Assembly (NCBI GenBank): GCA_025200525.1
Contig: CM045762.1
Coordinates: 88,540,717-88,604,716 of the forward strand
Direction of reading: 5' to 3'
Source of the DNA: Camellia lanceoleosa
Taxonomy: Eukaryota > Streptophyta > Magnoliopsida > Ericales > Theaceae
DNA: 64,000 nucleotides
Each line of letters starts with the position of its first letter. Positions within the stretch are counted from its first letter, which is position 1. Under the pieces are notes generated by a model that saw nothing but the letters and a program-made list of their open reading frames with translations, was not told where the DNA came from and made no database searches. Position numbers and translations under genes: made by a program. Below are positions 46,837 to 57,263 of this stretch, in pieces.

Positions 46837-46964
46837 GATTTGTGACACTAATTTGTTGAGCACTAATGGCACTAATTTCCTGTGTTGGTAACTTTGTTTT
46901 TTTTTTTTTTTACCTGATATAGAAATTAGTGCCATTAATGCTAAACAAATTAGTGACACAAATC
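46837..46964. repeat. Near-perfect 43-bp inverted repeat (hairpin)
   Basis: Arms 46837-46879 and 46922-46964 differ at only a few positions (GATTTGTGACACTAATTTG against CAAATTAGTGACACAAATC), with a 42-base T-rich loop. Confidence 0.85.
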
Positions 46965-47032
46965 ACAACTGTTTGTAATTTAATGAATCAATTAATATAG
47001 GATGATTGATTGAAAGGTTTTAAACACTGTTG

Positions 47033-47205
47033 GTGATGTAAGAGTAATCTTAGAAATTATAAAAAAAATATTATGAAAATTATCATGAAAGATTTTTTAT
47101 TTTTAGATTATACACACAATAAAATATTATACAAAATAAAAAATATTCATAATGTATTTTATAATATTTTTTTTATAATTTCTGGTATTATTCGTGATGT
47201 AAATA
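47033..47205. mobile_element. Small inverted-repeat element
   Basis: GGTGATGTAAGAGTAAT at the left and ATTATTCGTGATGTAAA at the right are imperfect inverted ends. AGAAATTATAAAAAAAATAT and its complement form inner arms. AT-rich hairpin, no gene. Confidence 0.6.
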
Positions 47206-47225
47206 TGAAAATTATATATATAATT

Positions 47226-47473
47226 ATTATAGTACTTCAGGTTTGACCTGCCAACTGGTCTTGCGCTTTTGGGGTCGTGACAATACAAGACAGTACTTTG
47301 GACTGTTTTGTTGCGTATATGCAGATATTAAGCGGAAAATTTTTAGGGTGCAATGCACACCCCTTATGCATGAGGAGGGAGAGGGGGAGAGGGAGAGAGA
47401 GAGAGAGATTGGAGAGATGAGAGAGAATGAGAGGCGAAAGATGAAGAGAATGAGTGGTAGACAAAGACACTAA
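47226..47473. other. (GA)n-containing spacer
   Basis: Purine-rich GAGAGA tract at 47380-47445. The frames through it (GEREREREI) are repeat artefacts. Confidence 0.6.
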
Positions 47474-47612
47474 GGCCTCGTTTGGGGAGTGGTTATTTTA
47501 GTCAAAAAGTTAAAAAGTCAACTAAAACTAGTCACATCACTTCTCTACTTTTTTGCATATCTTTTTGTAAAAGTCAAAAAATTATTAAAATAGTCTGTTT
47601 CCAAACGAGGCC
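47474..47612. mobile_element. Tourist-like MITE, 139 bp
   Basis: GGCCTCGTTTGGGGAGTGG at the left, CTGTTTCCAAACGAGGCC at the right, inverted. Interior CTAGTCACATCACTTCTCTA as in 56556-56687. TAA on the left; right flank GAA, so the duplication is imperfect. Confidence 0.85.
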
Positions 47613-47637
47613 GAAAGAGAGGCGGAAAAAGAAAAGA

Positions 47638-48104
47638 AAGAAAAAAAAAAAAAAAAAAAAAGAAGGTGAGAACCGTGATCACACCATTTCTTTGATTTCT
47701 CAACTTTTGATTTTTGTGATGCATTTGTTGTGTGTATTTATGTTTTTATTGTAATTTGTGATAAGTTTTATGCGGTGATTTGTTAGAGGATTTAGTAAAA
47801 AAATGTAAAATTAAATAAAAAAAAAATATATATATATTTTATTTATCTTTTTTAAAAATAAAAAATTCTCAAATTTTTTAGCTAACACAGCGATAAAGAG
47901 AGAAAAGAAATTAGATTAAAAGAAAACTAAAAAAATGTAGAGACTGGATTTTATTTTCTAATTTCATAAATAAAATAAAAAATTCACAAATTTATTGTAT
48001 TAAAAAATATTGAGTACTATTAAGGTTATCAAATTTTTAATAAAAAAATATTAAGTATAGAATCTAACATTTAATTATTTATTTAATAAAAAAATTGAGA
48101 CTTA
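47638..48104. other. AT-rich spacer with poly-A tract
   Basis: Poly-A at about 47640-47661; otherwise nothing recognised. Confidence 0.4.
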
Positions 48105-48270
48105 GGTCTAGTTTAGCATAATATAAAAAGGTTAAAAAGTCACTATCATATTTAAGTCATATTATCTCATTTAAATCAGATCATCTATTTACTACATCAC
48201 TTCAAACTTAATCCATATTTCATATTTTTTTTTTTGAAAAAAAGTGAAAAAATAGTAATTCCAAACAACT
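48105..48270. mobile_element. MITE of the GTGACTTAAATAAG family, reverse orientation
   Basis: GGTCTAGTTTAGCATAATATAA at the left end and AAAATAGTAATTCCAAACAA at the right. Interior AAGTCATATTATCTCATTTA is the complement of the blocks at 50686-50872 and 56032-56195. Confidence 0.65.
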
Positions 48271-49728
48271 CCTTATAATATTTTTCAAAAATGTTAAGGG
48301 ATTAAGAGAGAGAGAGAGGCATTCTCTCTCTGGAAGTTAGAAAGATGGAAAATAATGATGAAACTAGACAAAATGAGTCAATTTGGAAAATTGATGGAAA
48401 ACCCATGTGGGTTCTGTCGGCACAACATCACATAAAAAAAATATTTTATTTTATATATATACTTTTATTTTATATATATACATATACTTCACAAATAAAT
48501 AATGTAAAAAAAAAGCCTCAAATAAAAAAAAAAAAAAAGAAGAAGTCAAAAAGCTCCTAAATCAATGGTTTAAAAAAAAAAAAATAGGCCGGCTGTGGGA
48601 CTGTGACAGTGACAGTCAACATATTTTTTAATATTTCTACTCAAATAAAAATTTATCTCATCTTTTCAAACGTAAAAATTAAAATAATTTATTAAAATAG
48701 TTAAAAATTTTTAAAATAGTTACTTTCCAAACACTCACATGATATCACAAGAGATTAGATAATTTTTTCAGTTCATCTATCTTACTGAAAAAATATTTTC
48801 TGAAAACAAAAAAAAAAAACAAGAGAAAAGAATTTTTTTAAAAAAAATACTATCAAATAGTGTGATAGACGGTGTCCAATGTTTTATATTTGTGGAAAAT
48901 ATATATATTTTTTGATTGACAATATTGAACTCAAAATTTTAAAAAATATAAAAAAAAATGTTGTTTATTAACAAATGTAGCATCATTAAAAAAAAGTTGG
49001 TTTAAAATTTTTTTTTTAAATCCACTTTTTCTCGAAAATGTTGTTGTCGTTGTTGTTTTTTTATTTTTTGAACAAATTTGAACTTAAAATTTAAATTAAA
49101 TTTAAATTGAGTTTGTTTTAAGAAAAAGTGATAAAAGTGATTTATGTTTTACCACTACGGAATCTTTTTTTAAAAAGCAAGTGAGAAAGAAAGACGGGAG
49201 ATAATGTGGTGGTGGTGTGATTTATTTAAAAATTAAAAAGAAGAGTTTTTTTTTTTTTTCAACAGAATTTGGTTATTCACCTTACCTCGGTGACAAAACC
49301 CACGATACATAAACAATATGTGTATTTATGTTCGGATAATTTTACAAAATTTATTTAAAAGTCAAAACCAATAGGACTTGTAATTATATTTTGACTTCAA
49401 ATTTTTAGTAATAAATTTGATAAATTACATTTTAACATAATAATTTAATATTTAATTATATTTTGATCTCATCATTAATTGCGTCTTATTTTTAGTCACG
49501 ATCATATACTAGTGCCTTGCTTATACATTCCTTAGATTGAATTTATCACCGATTTTTTCTTTAAATATAAAAAATTATCAAAAATTAAAAAATATGAATT
49601 AAAAGTTCAAACTTTTAAAAAGTCCTTAATTAGTCAAAAGTCTTCAATTTTTAAAGTTTTCAATTTTCAATTTAAAAAATTAAAGTCCTCAATTTTTAAA
49701 AATAAGATTTCAATTTTTAATTTTGAAA
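48271..49728. other. AT-rich intergenic DNA
   Basis: Only short AT-rich frames, (TA)n runs (48455-48485) and a (GA)n near 48306. A repeated AAATTTTTAA / TCAATTTTTAAA phrase occupies 49570-49730. No gene. Confidence 0.4.
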
Positions 49729-49856
49729 ATTAAGAGGTTATTTGAAATAATTTAAATAAGTATATTTTTTGACTTTTATGAAAAGATGTATAAAAAAAAT
49801 AGAAAAGTGATATGATTAAAAAAAATAAAAAAAATATATATGCCAAATAATCCCCA
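49729..49856. mobile_element. MITE of the TTAAATAAGTATATTTTTTG family
   Basis: Shares AAATAAGTATATTTTTTGAC and GAAAAGATGTATAAAAAA with the copies at 24733, 56253 and 60479. Ends GAGGTTATTTG and CCAAATAATCCCC are roughly inverted. Confidence 0.6.
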
Positions 49857-50383
49857 AGGTCATCAGTTATTGGAAAGTCCTCAATTATTGAGCGTAAGGC
49901 TTCCTTTAGCACAAATTTTTTTAATATTTTTTTAATTTTTTATAAAAATTATAGAAAAAAACGATATGATTATTTATAATAAAATTTCAATTTTTTGATT
50001 AAAATACTTTTAGTCCTAGACTAAGGCTTCGTTTGAGAATATATTATTTTAGTAATTTTTTGACTGTTTAACTAAAATATAAAGTAAAAAAAATTAATAT
50101 ATTTAAAATGATGTTTTAATTTTTTATAAAAAAATGTCTAAAAAGTAGTGAATTTTTTTTTAAATTTTTTAAAATATAAATTATAAACTTTTGCTTTTTT
50201 AATAAATTTTTAATTTTAGACTAAAATTATAACATGCAAAGTGAGGCCTAAGCCCAAAAAGCATGGTAGGCCTCAACGTGTTTCACGCTATTTGGATTAT
50301 CTTGTGCGATCAGAATTATGACGTAAGTAAGATTAAAAGTTATTTTTTGCTGAGTTAGAAGAAACCACTACACTACATAGAAA
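49857..50383. other. AT-rich spacer with a probable further MITE
   Basis: A GGCTTCGTTTGAGAATA phrase at about 50024 and GTGAGGCCTAAGC near 50240 suggest another Tourist-like element, but the ends are too diverged to fix. Confidence 0.35.
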
Positions 50384-51200
50384 TAGGGGTGTAATTCGGG
50401 CAGGCTTAATCCGAGCAACCTGTGTCCAGTTTGAATTTTTTTAAGGCTTGAGTAATAATATCTTGTAATTTGGATGGGCTTGGGCAAATTTTTGATGCCC
50501 GAATTGTAATTTGGGCCGGGCTTGGGCAGAGTCAGTGACTAACCCGAGCAACCCGAACCCGAATTGCATTTAATATATTATATAAATTATATAATATATG
50601 TATAAAATATATTATATAAATTATATAATATATGTATAAAATAAATTAAATAGTATCTTTTATTTGGACAGTTAGATTGTTGGTTTGGGATGTCCTAAAA
50701 AAGTGTACTTTTTGACTTATTGGGGGGTTTGGGTTGGGTTTGGGTTGGATTTGATGTGATGTGTTAGAGAGGTGATGTGATTTAAATAAGATGATGTGAC
50801 TTAAATAAGATAGTGACTTTTTGACTTTTTGACTTATTTAGGTTATGCCAAACTAGTCCTAAAACTAAAAACAAAAGCCTACCTTATGTATTCTTTCTTC
50901 CCTTTCTCTGATACTCTTGTGGCTGTGATGATGTTTAAGTTTGTTGTATGAACTAATGGACTTATGTATATAATGAAGCACTGTTTGTTGCATGAAAAAT
51001 TTCAGAAATTGTTTATTGCCTTGTGAAATTCTGGCAATTCGGGCTAACCCAAGTTCGAATTATGAAGCTTGGTCCGGGCTTGGGCAGCCATGCTCGGGTT
51101 GATGGTCGGGCTTGAGCGGGCTTGGGCACTGCCAAACACAATTCGGGCTGGGCTTGGGCAAACCTCCAACCTGACCGAACCCGCTCGAGTTGCACCCATA
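50384..51200. mobile_element. hAT-type non-autonomous element with 8-bp target duplication
   Basis: Starts TAGGGGTGTAATTCGGGC, ends CTCGAGTTGCACCCATA. CATAGAAA is duplicated on both sides (50376-50383 and 51201-51208). Subterminal regions are full of GGGCTTGGGC / CGGGC repeats, typical of transposase-binding arrays. The 60-aa minus-strand frame in the right subterminal region is a repeat artefact. A MITE is nested inside at 50686-50872. Confidence 0.9.
50686..50872. mobile_element. MITE nested in the hAT element
   Basis: GGTTTGGGATGTCCTAAAAAAG at the left; GGTTATGCCAAACTAGTCC at the right. Interior GTGATGTGTTAGAGAGGTGA and two AAATAAGATGATGTGACTT-like phrases, shared with 56032-56195 and 58465-58646. 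Confidence 0.75.
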
Positions 51201-51310
51201 CATAGAAATGGTAATGATCAAATGTAAAAAAAAAATTTAATAATAATAAAAAATATTAAAAAATAAACCCGTAATTGTGAAAATAATTTTTGAGAGTTCA
51301 AAACTCAAAT

Positions 51311-52048
51311 GGCTCGATTTGATTTAGTTTTTATATTAAGTTTTGAGTATAGAGTTGTCTTTTAAAAGATAAGTTTTTGAAATGAGTTTTTAAAAAGAAA
51401 ATTTGTTGGTTATGAATTTTGAAAAAAAAATCGAAAAGAGTTATGAGTTTCAACTTGTGTTTTGAATTTGTTTCGAGTTTATTTTTATAAAATATTTAAA
51501 AAAATTTCTTAATTTTAAATATGTTTTATTATAAATATTGATTTACTATTTTTAATTTGTGCGTTGTGTTTTTTTTAAATATTTTAAAATTTTTCATTTT
51601 AAATATATAATTTTTATTTTAAATATTTTTTCATTTTTCTATTTTAAATATTTTATTTTATTTTTTAAATATTTAATATTTTAAATGTTGTTTTAAAATT
51701 TTCTATTTTTCTAAATATTTATTTTTTTAGAATTTTTTTTAAAAATTTTGGATCGCTCCTATATTTTTAAATCATAACAAATTATTTGGTCAATACTTGC
51801 AAAAATAACAAAATATTTTTTTGAAAAAAGAAAAAATATTTTTCTTCAAAAATAAATATAAAAAAATAAAAATAATTTTAAATAAGAAAATAAAAAATAA
51901 ACTTTTTGAATTTTTTTAAAAAAAATAGAGTTTTGGAAATAGTTTAGCTATGAGTTTTGAAAAGAATTTTTTAATTGAATTTTGAAAACTTTGTTTGTGT
52001 ATGTATTTTGAAAATTTTTAATCAAAATCATGATTCTAAAATCAAATC
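51311..52048. mobile_element. Probable non-autonomous element with GATTTGATTTAG ends
   Basis: GGCTCGATTTGATTTAGTTT at the left and AAAATCAAATCAAATGCTACC at the right are inverted. AT-rich filler between. Boundaries approximate. Confidence 0.5.
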
Positions 52049-52060
52049 AAATGCTACCAT

Positions 52061-52756
52061 AGGGCTACGTTTGGTTAAGTTTTAAAATTAATTTTCAAAG
52101 ATAATTTTTTAAAAAAAATTTCAAAATTTGAAAATTTATTTAGTTATATATTTTGAAAATTATTTTATAGTTGGAGTTTTGTAGTTTTATAATTTGAGAT
52201 GATTTGTAATTTTTTTGTAGTTGAATAGATGAATGTGATGTGAGAGAAAAAATGATTAATTGATGGGTAGAATGTAAGAGGATAGGGATTAACTCCTCTC
52301 CATATCTCATCTCTCTATACCTCTCCATACTCCTTATATGGCTTTTAATTCGGACCCGCATTGATGATCCGAACTGTCTATTTTGTAAGTCCTGCAGCAA
52401 AGGTCATCCATGAAAAATTTAACTTCATCAGAAAATTATAAATAAAAAAATAAATCGAATTTTATTTTATAAAATGAATGGTAAATATAATTAAATTTAA
52501 ACCATCTATTTTATAAAATAAAATGCGATTTGTTCTTATATTTATAATTGTCTGATGAAACTAATTTTTACATGATTGACCTTCATTGCGGGGCTTACGA
52601 GATAGACAGTTCGGAGGGTCCGAATTAAAACAAATAAAACAAGTATGGAGAAGGTATAGATAAATGAGATATGGAAGGAAACTTATCCCAAGAGAATGAG
52701 AAAGAAGAGAGAAAAAGTGATTGAAAACAATTTTGAAAAAATTATAAGCTAAACAA
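52061..52756. mobile_element. Element carrying a foldback core (family 2)
   Basis: GGGCTACGTTTGGTTAAG and TAAGCTAAACAAAGGC bound it. Inside, 52337-52463 and 52500-52626 are inverted arms: TTTTAATTCGGACCC against GGGTCCGAATTAAAA, GATCCGAACTGTCTAT against ATAGACAGTTCGGAGG. The family-1 foldbacks also carry CCGAAC-type arms next to GGGACC, so these may be distant relatives. Confidence 0.7.
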
Positions 52757-53110
52757 AGGCTTCGTTTGATTTAGTTTTTGAAATGAATTTTGAGTTATAT
52801 TTTGAAAGATAAGTCGTTGAGAAGAGTTTTGAAAAATTAAATATTTGTTTATTTATGAGTTTTGAAAATAGTTACGAGATGATTTGTAATTTTTTTTTTA
52901 GTTGAATAGATAGTGTGAGAGAAAATTTAATTGAATAATGTGTAAAATGTGAGCAGAGACGGTATAGGGATATTTTTTTTTATGTTTTGAAAACTAAACT
53001 AAGCTCTCGTTGGTAAATTATACATTTTAGTTAAAATTTTAAAAAATATCATAAATTATTATATTATTTTTTATATTTTTTATAAAAAATTATTAAAATA
53101 TTTTATTCTT
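52757..53110. mobile_element. Two abutting MITE-like units
   Basis: GGCTTCGTTTGATTTAG (52758) to ACTAAACTAAGCTC (53005) is one unit. GCTCTCGTTGGTAAATTA (53002) to TTATTCTTAGACGAGGC (53117) looks like a second, sharing the junction. Interiors AT-rich. Confidence 0.5.
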
Positions 53111-53339
53111 AGACGAGGCTTAAATATTTTCAAAATATACAATTAAATAAATTAAAAAAAAATTTAAACTCTATTCCTAAAATTTATCTCTCAAAATCGA
53201 AACCACACACATTCCAAAATTTTCCAAGAAAAGATTGCTTTGCTTTCCTGACTTGGGTCAGTCGAAAGTGAATGGTAAATATTTATAATTTTCAATAATT
53301 GCAAACAAAGTGGGGACATAAAAAATTACTATACATATA

Positions 53340-53770
53340 GGCCCCGTTTATTTTGGATGAAAGAAAGGGTATTGGGATTGTTAATACCAAGGTATTAGTA
53401 ATAATCTTGTTTGTTTCGGAAGAAAGTCTTGGGACTATTAGTCCCTTAGTATTACTAATACCCTTGGAGAGGGGATTGGTAAGGAGGAGGTAGAGATGGT
53501 ATTAGAAAAATAGTGAGGGGATTAGAAATTTTTTTATTTTTTATATATTGGAAATTTTTTTTAAAATATAATTTTTAATTTTTTATATTTTTTTATTTGT
53601 TTTATTATTTTATATAAAAATAATTTAACAATTCCTCACTACTAATCCTCTCACTATCAATCCCCTCACTACTAATCCCCTCATTATCAATCCTCTCACT
53701 AACAATTCCCTCACTATTAATCTCCTCACTATCAATTCTTTCTATTTTATCTCCCAAAACAAACGGGGCC
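53340..53770. mobile_element. Tourist-like MITE with ATA target duplication and internal repeats
   Basis: Ends GGCCCCGTTTATTTTGG and CCCAAAACAAACGGGGCC are inverted; ATA flanks both sides (53337-53339, 53771-53773). At 53630-53740 a CTCACTACTAATCCC-like 15-bp phrase repeats about seven times, with its complement in the left half, so the element can fold. The minus frame reading SEGIDSERIS is this repeat. Confidence 0.85.
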
Positions 53771-53843
53771 ATATGGAATTTGGGTGAGGGCTTAAACCAA
53801 AGACACCATTTGTCTCTCACTCTCAAACCTCTTTTTCCTCTAT

Positions 53844-54023
53844 AAAATTACAATATCATATTTATTTGAATTGACTATGGATTTTGTAATAATGGTGATG
53901 GATATGTGTAAATATGCATCTCTATACATACATTAAAATTACAATATCATATTTATTTGAATTGACTATGGATTTTGTAATAATGGTGATGGATATGTGT
54001 AAATATGCATCTCTATACATACA
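53844..54023. repeat. Exact tandem duplication, 91-bp unit, two copies
   Basis: 53844-53934 and 53935-54023 are the same sequence base for base as far as I can read, joined head to tail. Each contains GATTTTGTAATAATGGTGAT. The absence of differences implies a very recent event or an assembly artefact. Confidence 0.9.
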
Positions 54024-54379
54024 TATGGCCCATTTTAAAAATAGATTATTTTAGTTTATTATTTAATTTTTTTTTATGAAAAGGTGTTAAAAAAAAGGAA
54101 AGAAAAAAAGGAAGAGTGATGTGATTTGATATTTTATTTATTTATTTATTTATTTTGACTATTTTAATTTAAAAAAATCTTTTCAGATGAGGCATATATA
54201 TATATGTGAAGGTTTTGTCGCTATGGCCTTGAGTGGGAAATAAGGAAGGAAAGGGAGAAAGAGGGAGAGAAGGGTAGTTTTGGCATTTTAGATCTTTTTT
54301 ATGCTGAACTCATCATTTTTTTGTTCATTAATTGGTAGTCTATGGACGGATGGACACAACTGCTACACATATTACTATT

Positions 54380-54527
54380 GGGTGGTGATTTAGACCCCTT
54401 TTTTAGATCCCCTTTTGACCCCCTCTCTTCTCTTATTGGTCCCCCTTTCCTGTACATCCAATCACCCCCTAACACACGGCAAAGGGGGTGAGGGGGTGCC
54501 CCCAAAAGGGGGTCTCAAGTATTATCC
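54380..54527. mobile_element. Mutator-like MITE with 9-bp target duplication
   Basis: 148 bp, GC-rich, with imperfect inverted ends GGGTGGTGATTTAGACCCC and GGGGTCTCAAGTATTATCC. ATTACTATT is duplicated on both sides (54371-54379, 54528-54536). Copy B (58681-58695) has the single uninterrupted CATATTACTATTAAAATT. Nine-base duplications are the Mutator hallmark. Confidence 0.9.
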
Positions 54528-55080
54528 ATTACTATTAAAGTAAGGGAGTATAATGATATTTCAAAGAATAAAAGGGGTGTCATTGTGATTTCAAATAAAT
54601 TTAGGGAGTGTCAATGCAATTTATTTTAATTTGAAATGTTCATTTTGAAGGAATCTAGTGTATGTTATCTGTGAAAAAAATTAAATTGATTCCAGAATCA
54701 TAACATTTTATTTTATTGTGATTGTTTTCGAAAAATTCATGGGATTTTTAAAAAAAACATTTTTGTAATCCATGAATAATATATAAAATAAGCTGTTTGA
54801 ATCATCGAAGCATAACCTGTGATGAGTCTCGCGGGTCCCTCGAGTTTAGATTTAAAAACTTAAATAGTCTTTTTTTTTTTGTTGAGAAAACAAAATCCAA
54901 AAGTTTAACCATCATATTCAAATAAACATTGAATTTTTAATTTTATCAATTTAAATATTAATTTTTTAATTTGATTTCAATTTAAACCATTAACTTATTT
55001 TTGTTATGGTTTGTATATGATAATTTATCTTATTAATTTTTAGCTTATTTTATCTTTTAGTGAGATAAATTAATCCTAAG

Positions 55081-55315
55081 CCTCCGTTTGGCAAGGGCTC
55101 ATTGGGCTCATGAGCCATAAAAGACAAAATAGGCTCATGAGCCACAACAGACAAAACATCACATCCAACCCCATAATCATTACACTCTTCTCTCACAAAA
55201 AAAGTCAAAAAAGCCAAAAAACCAAGAGCCCTTCCCAAACCAAGCTTTTGAGCCCAGGCTCATATAGCCAAAAAAGTCAAAAAACCAAAGAGCTAACCCA
55301 CTTCCCAAACGGAGG
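55081..55315. mobile_element. MITE with CCTCCGTTTGG terminal inverted repeats (copy 2)
   Basis: Relative of 2220-2466 with the same ends CCTCCGTTTGGCAAGG and CTTCCCAAACGGAGG. Copy B around 59261-59290 lacks it. Interior GGCTCATGAGCC repeats replace the GGCTTTTTTAGCC phrase of copy 1. Confidence 0.85.
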
Positions 55316-55739
55316 CACCAACTGGGCTTAGGTTTAATAATTAAAATACCTTTTTTTTCCCTATCGTTTTTAGTTAACGATAATAAACAAATAACTTAAA
55401 TTGAAAGACAATAAAAAATAATAATTTAAATTAATAAAATTAAAAATTTGTTTATTACAACAATCGATTTTTTTTATATAATTTTTTTTCTTTTTTAATC
55501 GTTTGACTTGCATTGCAATTTTTTTTTTCTAAAAAATCTTATATTGAAATATAATTTTAAAAAAAATAAATTAATAATAAAATTTCTACATTTTAATAAT
55601 TAAAATATTATATATTTTTATAATTTTGTAAGTGAATTTTATTAATATCACTATATTGTAAATTTTTTTTTTCTCATCCAAGTGAGAAGTGATGGATAGT
55701 GACATAAGTGCATTTATTGGTTGTCTAGACATGACATTT

Positions 55740-55886
55740 TGTTTGGGTACCCAATATAAAGTGCACTTATTTCATCTTTTTATCTTTTTTGGGTCACATC
55801 AATTAACATCTTCTCTCTATTTTTTTTACACATAATACAAAAAAAGTCAAAAAATATACTTATTCTAAACTTCCCAAACTTGACCT
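55740..55886. mobile_element. MITE private to copy A
   Basis: GTTTGGGTACCCAATATAAAG to TTCCCAAACTTGACC. The right part is the complement of the TTTAGAATAAGTATATTTTT family. Copy B has continuous sequence at 59711. Confidence 0.75.
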
Positions 55887-56031
55887 AAAAAAGTGAAGTC
55901 GGAATCCAATTATCCAAACTTTTAGCTAAACATTAAAAATAAAAAAATTTATTTATATTGTAAAATATTTGAATAATCATTCAAAGAAAAGAACATGAGA
56001 TTAATAGAAGACGCTAGAATTTACGGGTGGT

Positions 56032-56195
56032 TTGGAATGATCTAAATAAATATATTTTTTGATTTTTTATGAAATATGAGTTGGGTTTGAAGTGATGTGA
56101 TAGAGAGGTGATGTGATTTAAATAAGATGATACGATTTATATAAGATAGTAACTTTTTAACTTTTTAACTTTTTTAAGATACCCCAAACAAGGCC
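56032..56195. mobile_element. MITE of the GTGATGTGATTTAAATAAG family
   Basis: GGTTTGGAATGATCTAAATAAA to GATACCCCAAACAAGGCC. At the matching place copy B (60479-60610) has an element with similar ends but a different core, so the two copies differ by replacement rather than simple presence. Confidence 0.7.
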
Positions 56196-56252
56196 TTAGT
56201 AGATGAGGTGGTGCTAATTTTCATTTGGGATCTAGGTTGATTTGTCTTTTTA

Positions 56253-56393
56253 AGAGTTGTTTGTAATGACCTAAATAAGTATACTTTTTGTCTTTTTATA
56301 AAAAGATGTGCAGAAAAGTAGAGATGTGATGTGATAGAAAAAATATAAAAAGATAAAAAGATGGATTATTTTGTAATTGCCAAACTTGGCCTT
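56253..56393. mobile_element. MITE of the AAATAAGTATACTTTTTG family, private to copy A
   Basis: GAGTTGTTTGTAATGACCTA to AATTGCCAAACTTGGCC. Interior GATGTGCAGAAAAGTAGAGA. Copy B lacks it near 60650. Confidence 0.7.
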
Positions 56394-56555
56394 AGTTTTT
56401 TTAGCTATTTTATTTTGAGGTTAAGAAATTTCGTTTGTGATGTGATTTTTGAATTTTTTTTTATTTTTGTGAGAGAAAAAATAAAATTATTGTGATTTGT
56501 ATATGACATTTTATTTTATTAACTTTTTAACATATTTTGTTTTTTTTGTGGTTAA

Positions 56556-56687
56556 GGCCTCGTTTGGGGACTGACTATTTTAGCCAAAAAGCCAACTAAA
56601 ACTAGTCACATCACCTCTCTACTTTTCTACACATCTTTTCGTAAAAAGTCAAAAAGTTACTAAAATAGCCTGTTCCCAAACAAGGCC
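56556..56687. mobile_element. Tourist-like MITE with TAA duplication and empty site in copy B
   Basis: 132 bp; GGCCTCGTTTGGGGACTG to TGTTCCCAAACAAGGCC. TAA on both sides (56553-56555, 56688-56690). Copy B reads GTAGCTAAAATAGCC at 60815-60830, the empty site. Confidence 0.92.
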
Positions 56688-57263
56688 TAAATAGCCTGAA
56701 AAAAAAAAAAAAAAAAAAAACTTACTTTGGAAATTTTACTAGAATTTACTTTGACTTTTTATTAGAATTTAGTGATTGATTGATATGTAATAGAGAGAAA
56801 AGTAATTTTTTTGAAAAAAATTGTAATTTTCATCCAAAAATATGTTTCAAAACACAAACCAAACACACCCATTACCTCTCCAACCTCAACAATTTTTCCA
56901 ACCTCACCATTTTCACTTACTTCACCAACCTCCTGTCTCCACCTTCTCCAAATTCATCTGTTGTATCTATCAAAAATTTGTCCATATAAGCATATGGTTA
57001 CTAGATATTTTGATATGCATAAGAATGAATGAAAAGTAATATTTACTTTCTTGATTCTAATTTTTTAGTATTCTCTTTAACTCTCATTTTTTTTTTCTAT
57101 TGCTTTAATTTTATAACGCGTTATCAGTACAATATTCTAACGAGTTGAGAAGCAAAAGTTACTGAGCGGCTGAGATAAGTATAAATATGTTCTTTGTTTT
57201 CACGTCATACTAATATTTTATTTTGATTGTATTGAGTGCATAAATATGTCAAATCTTTCAAAA

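Noticed and set aside
47237..47473. Frames with EREREREI (plus) or SLSLPLPLSLL (minus)
   Set aside because: Created by the (GA)n tract; no supporting motif.
56780..57039. Three overlapping plus frames of 65-73 residues
   Set aside because: They lie in the copia promoter/leader of copy A, differ in copy B by indels, and have no motif.
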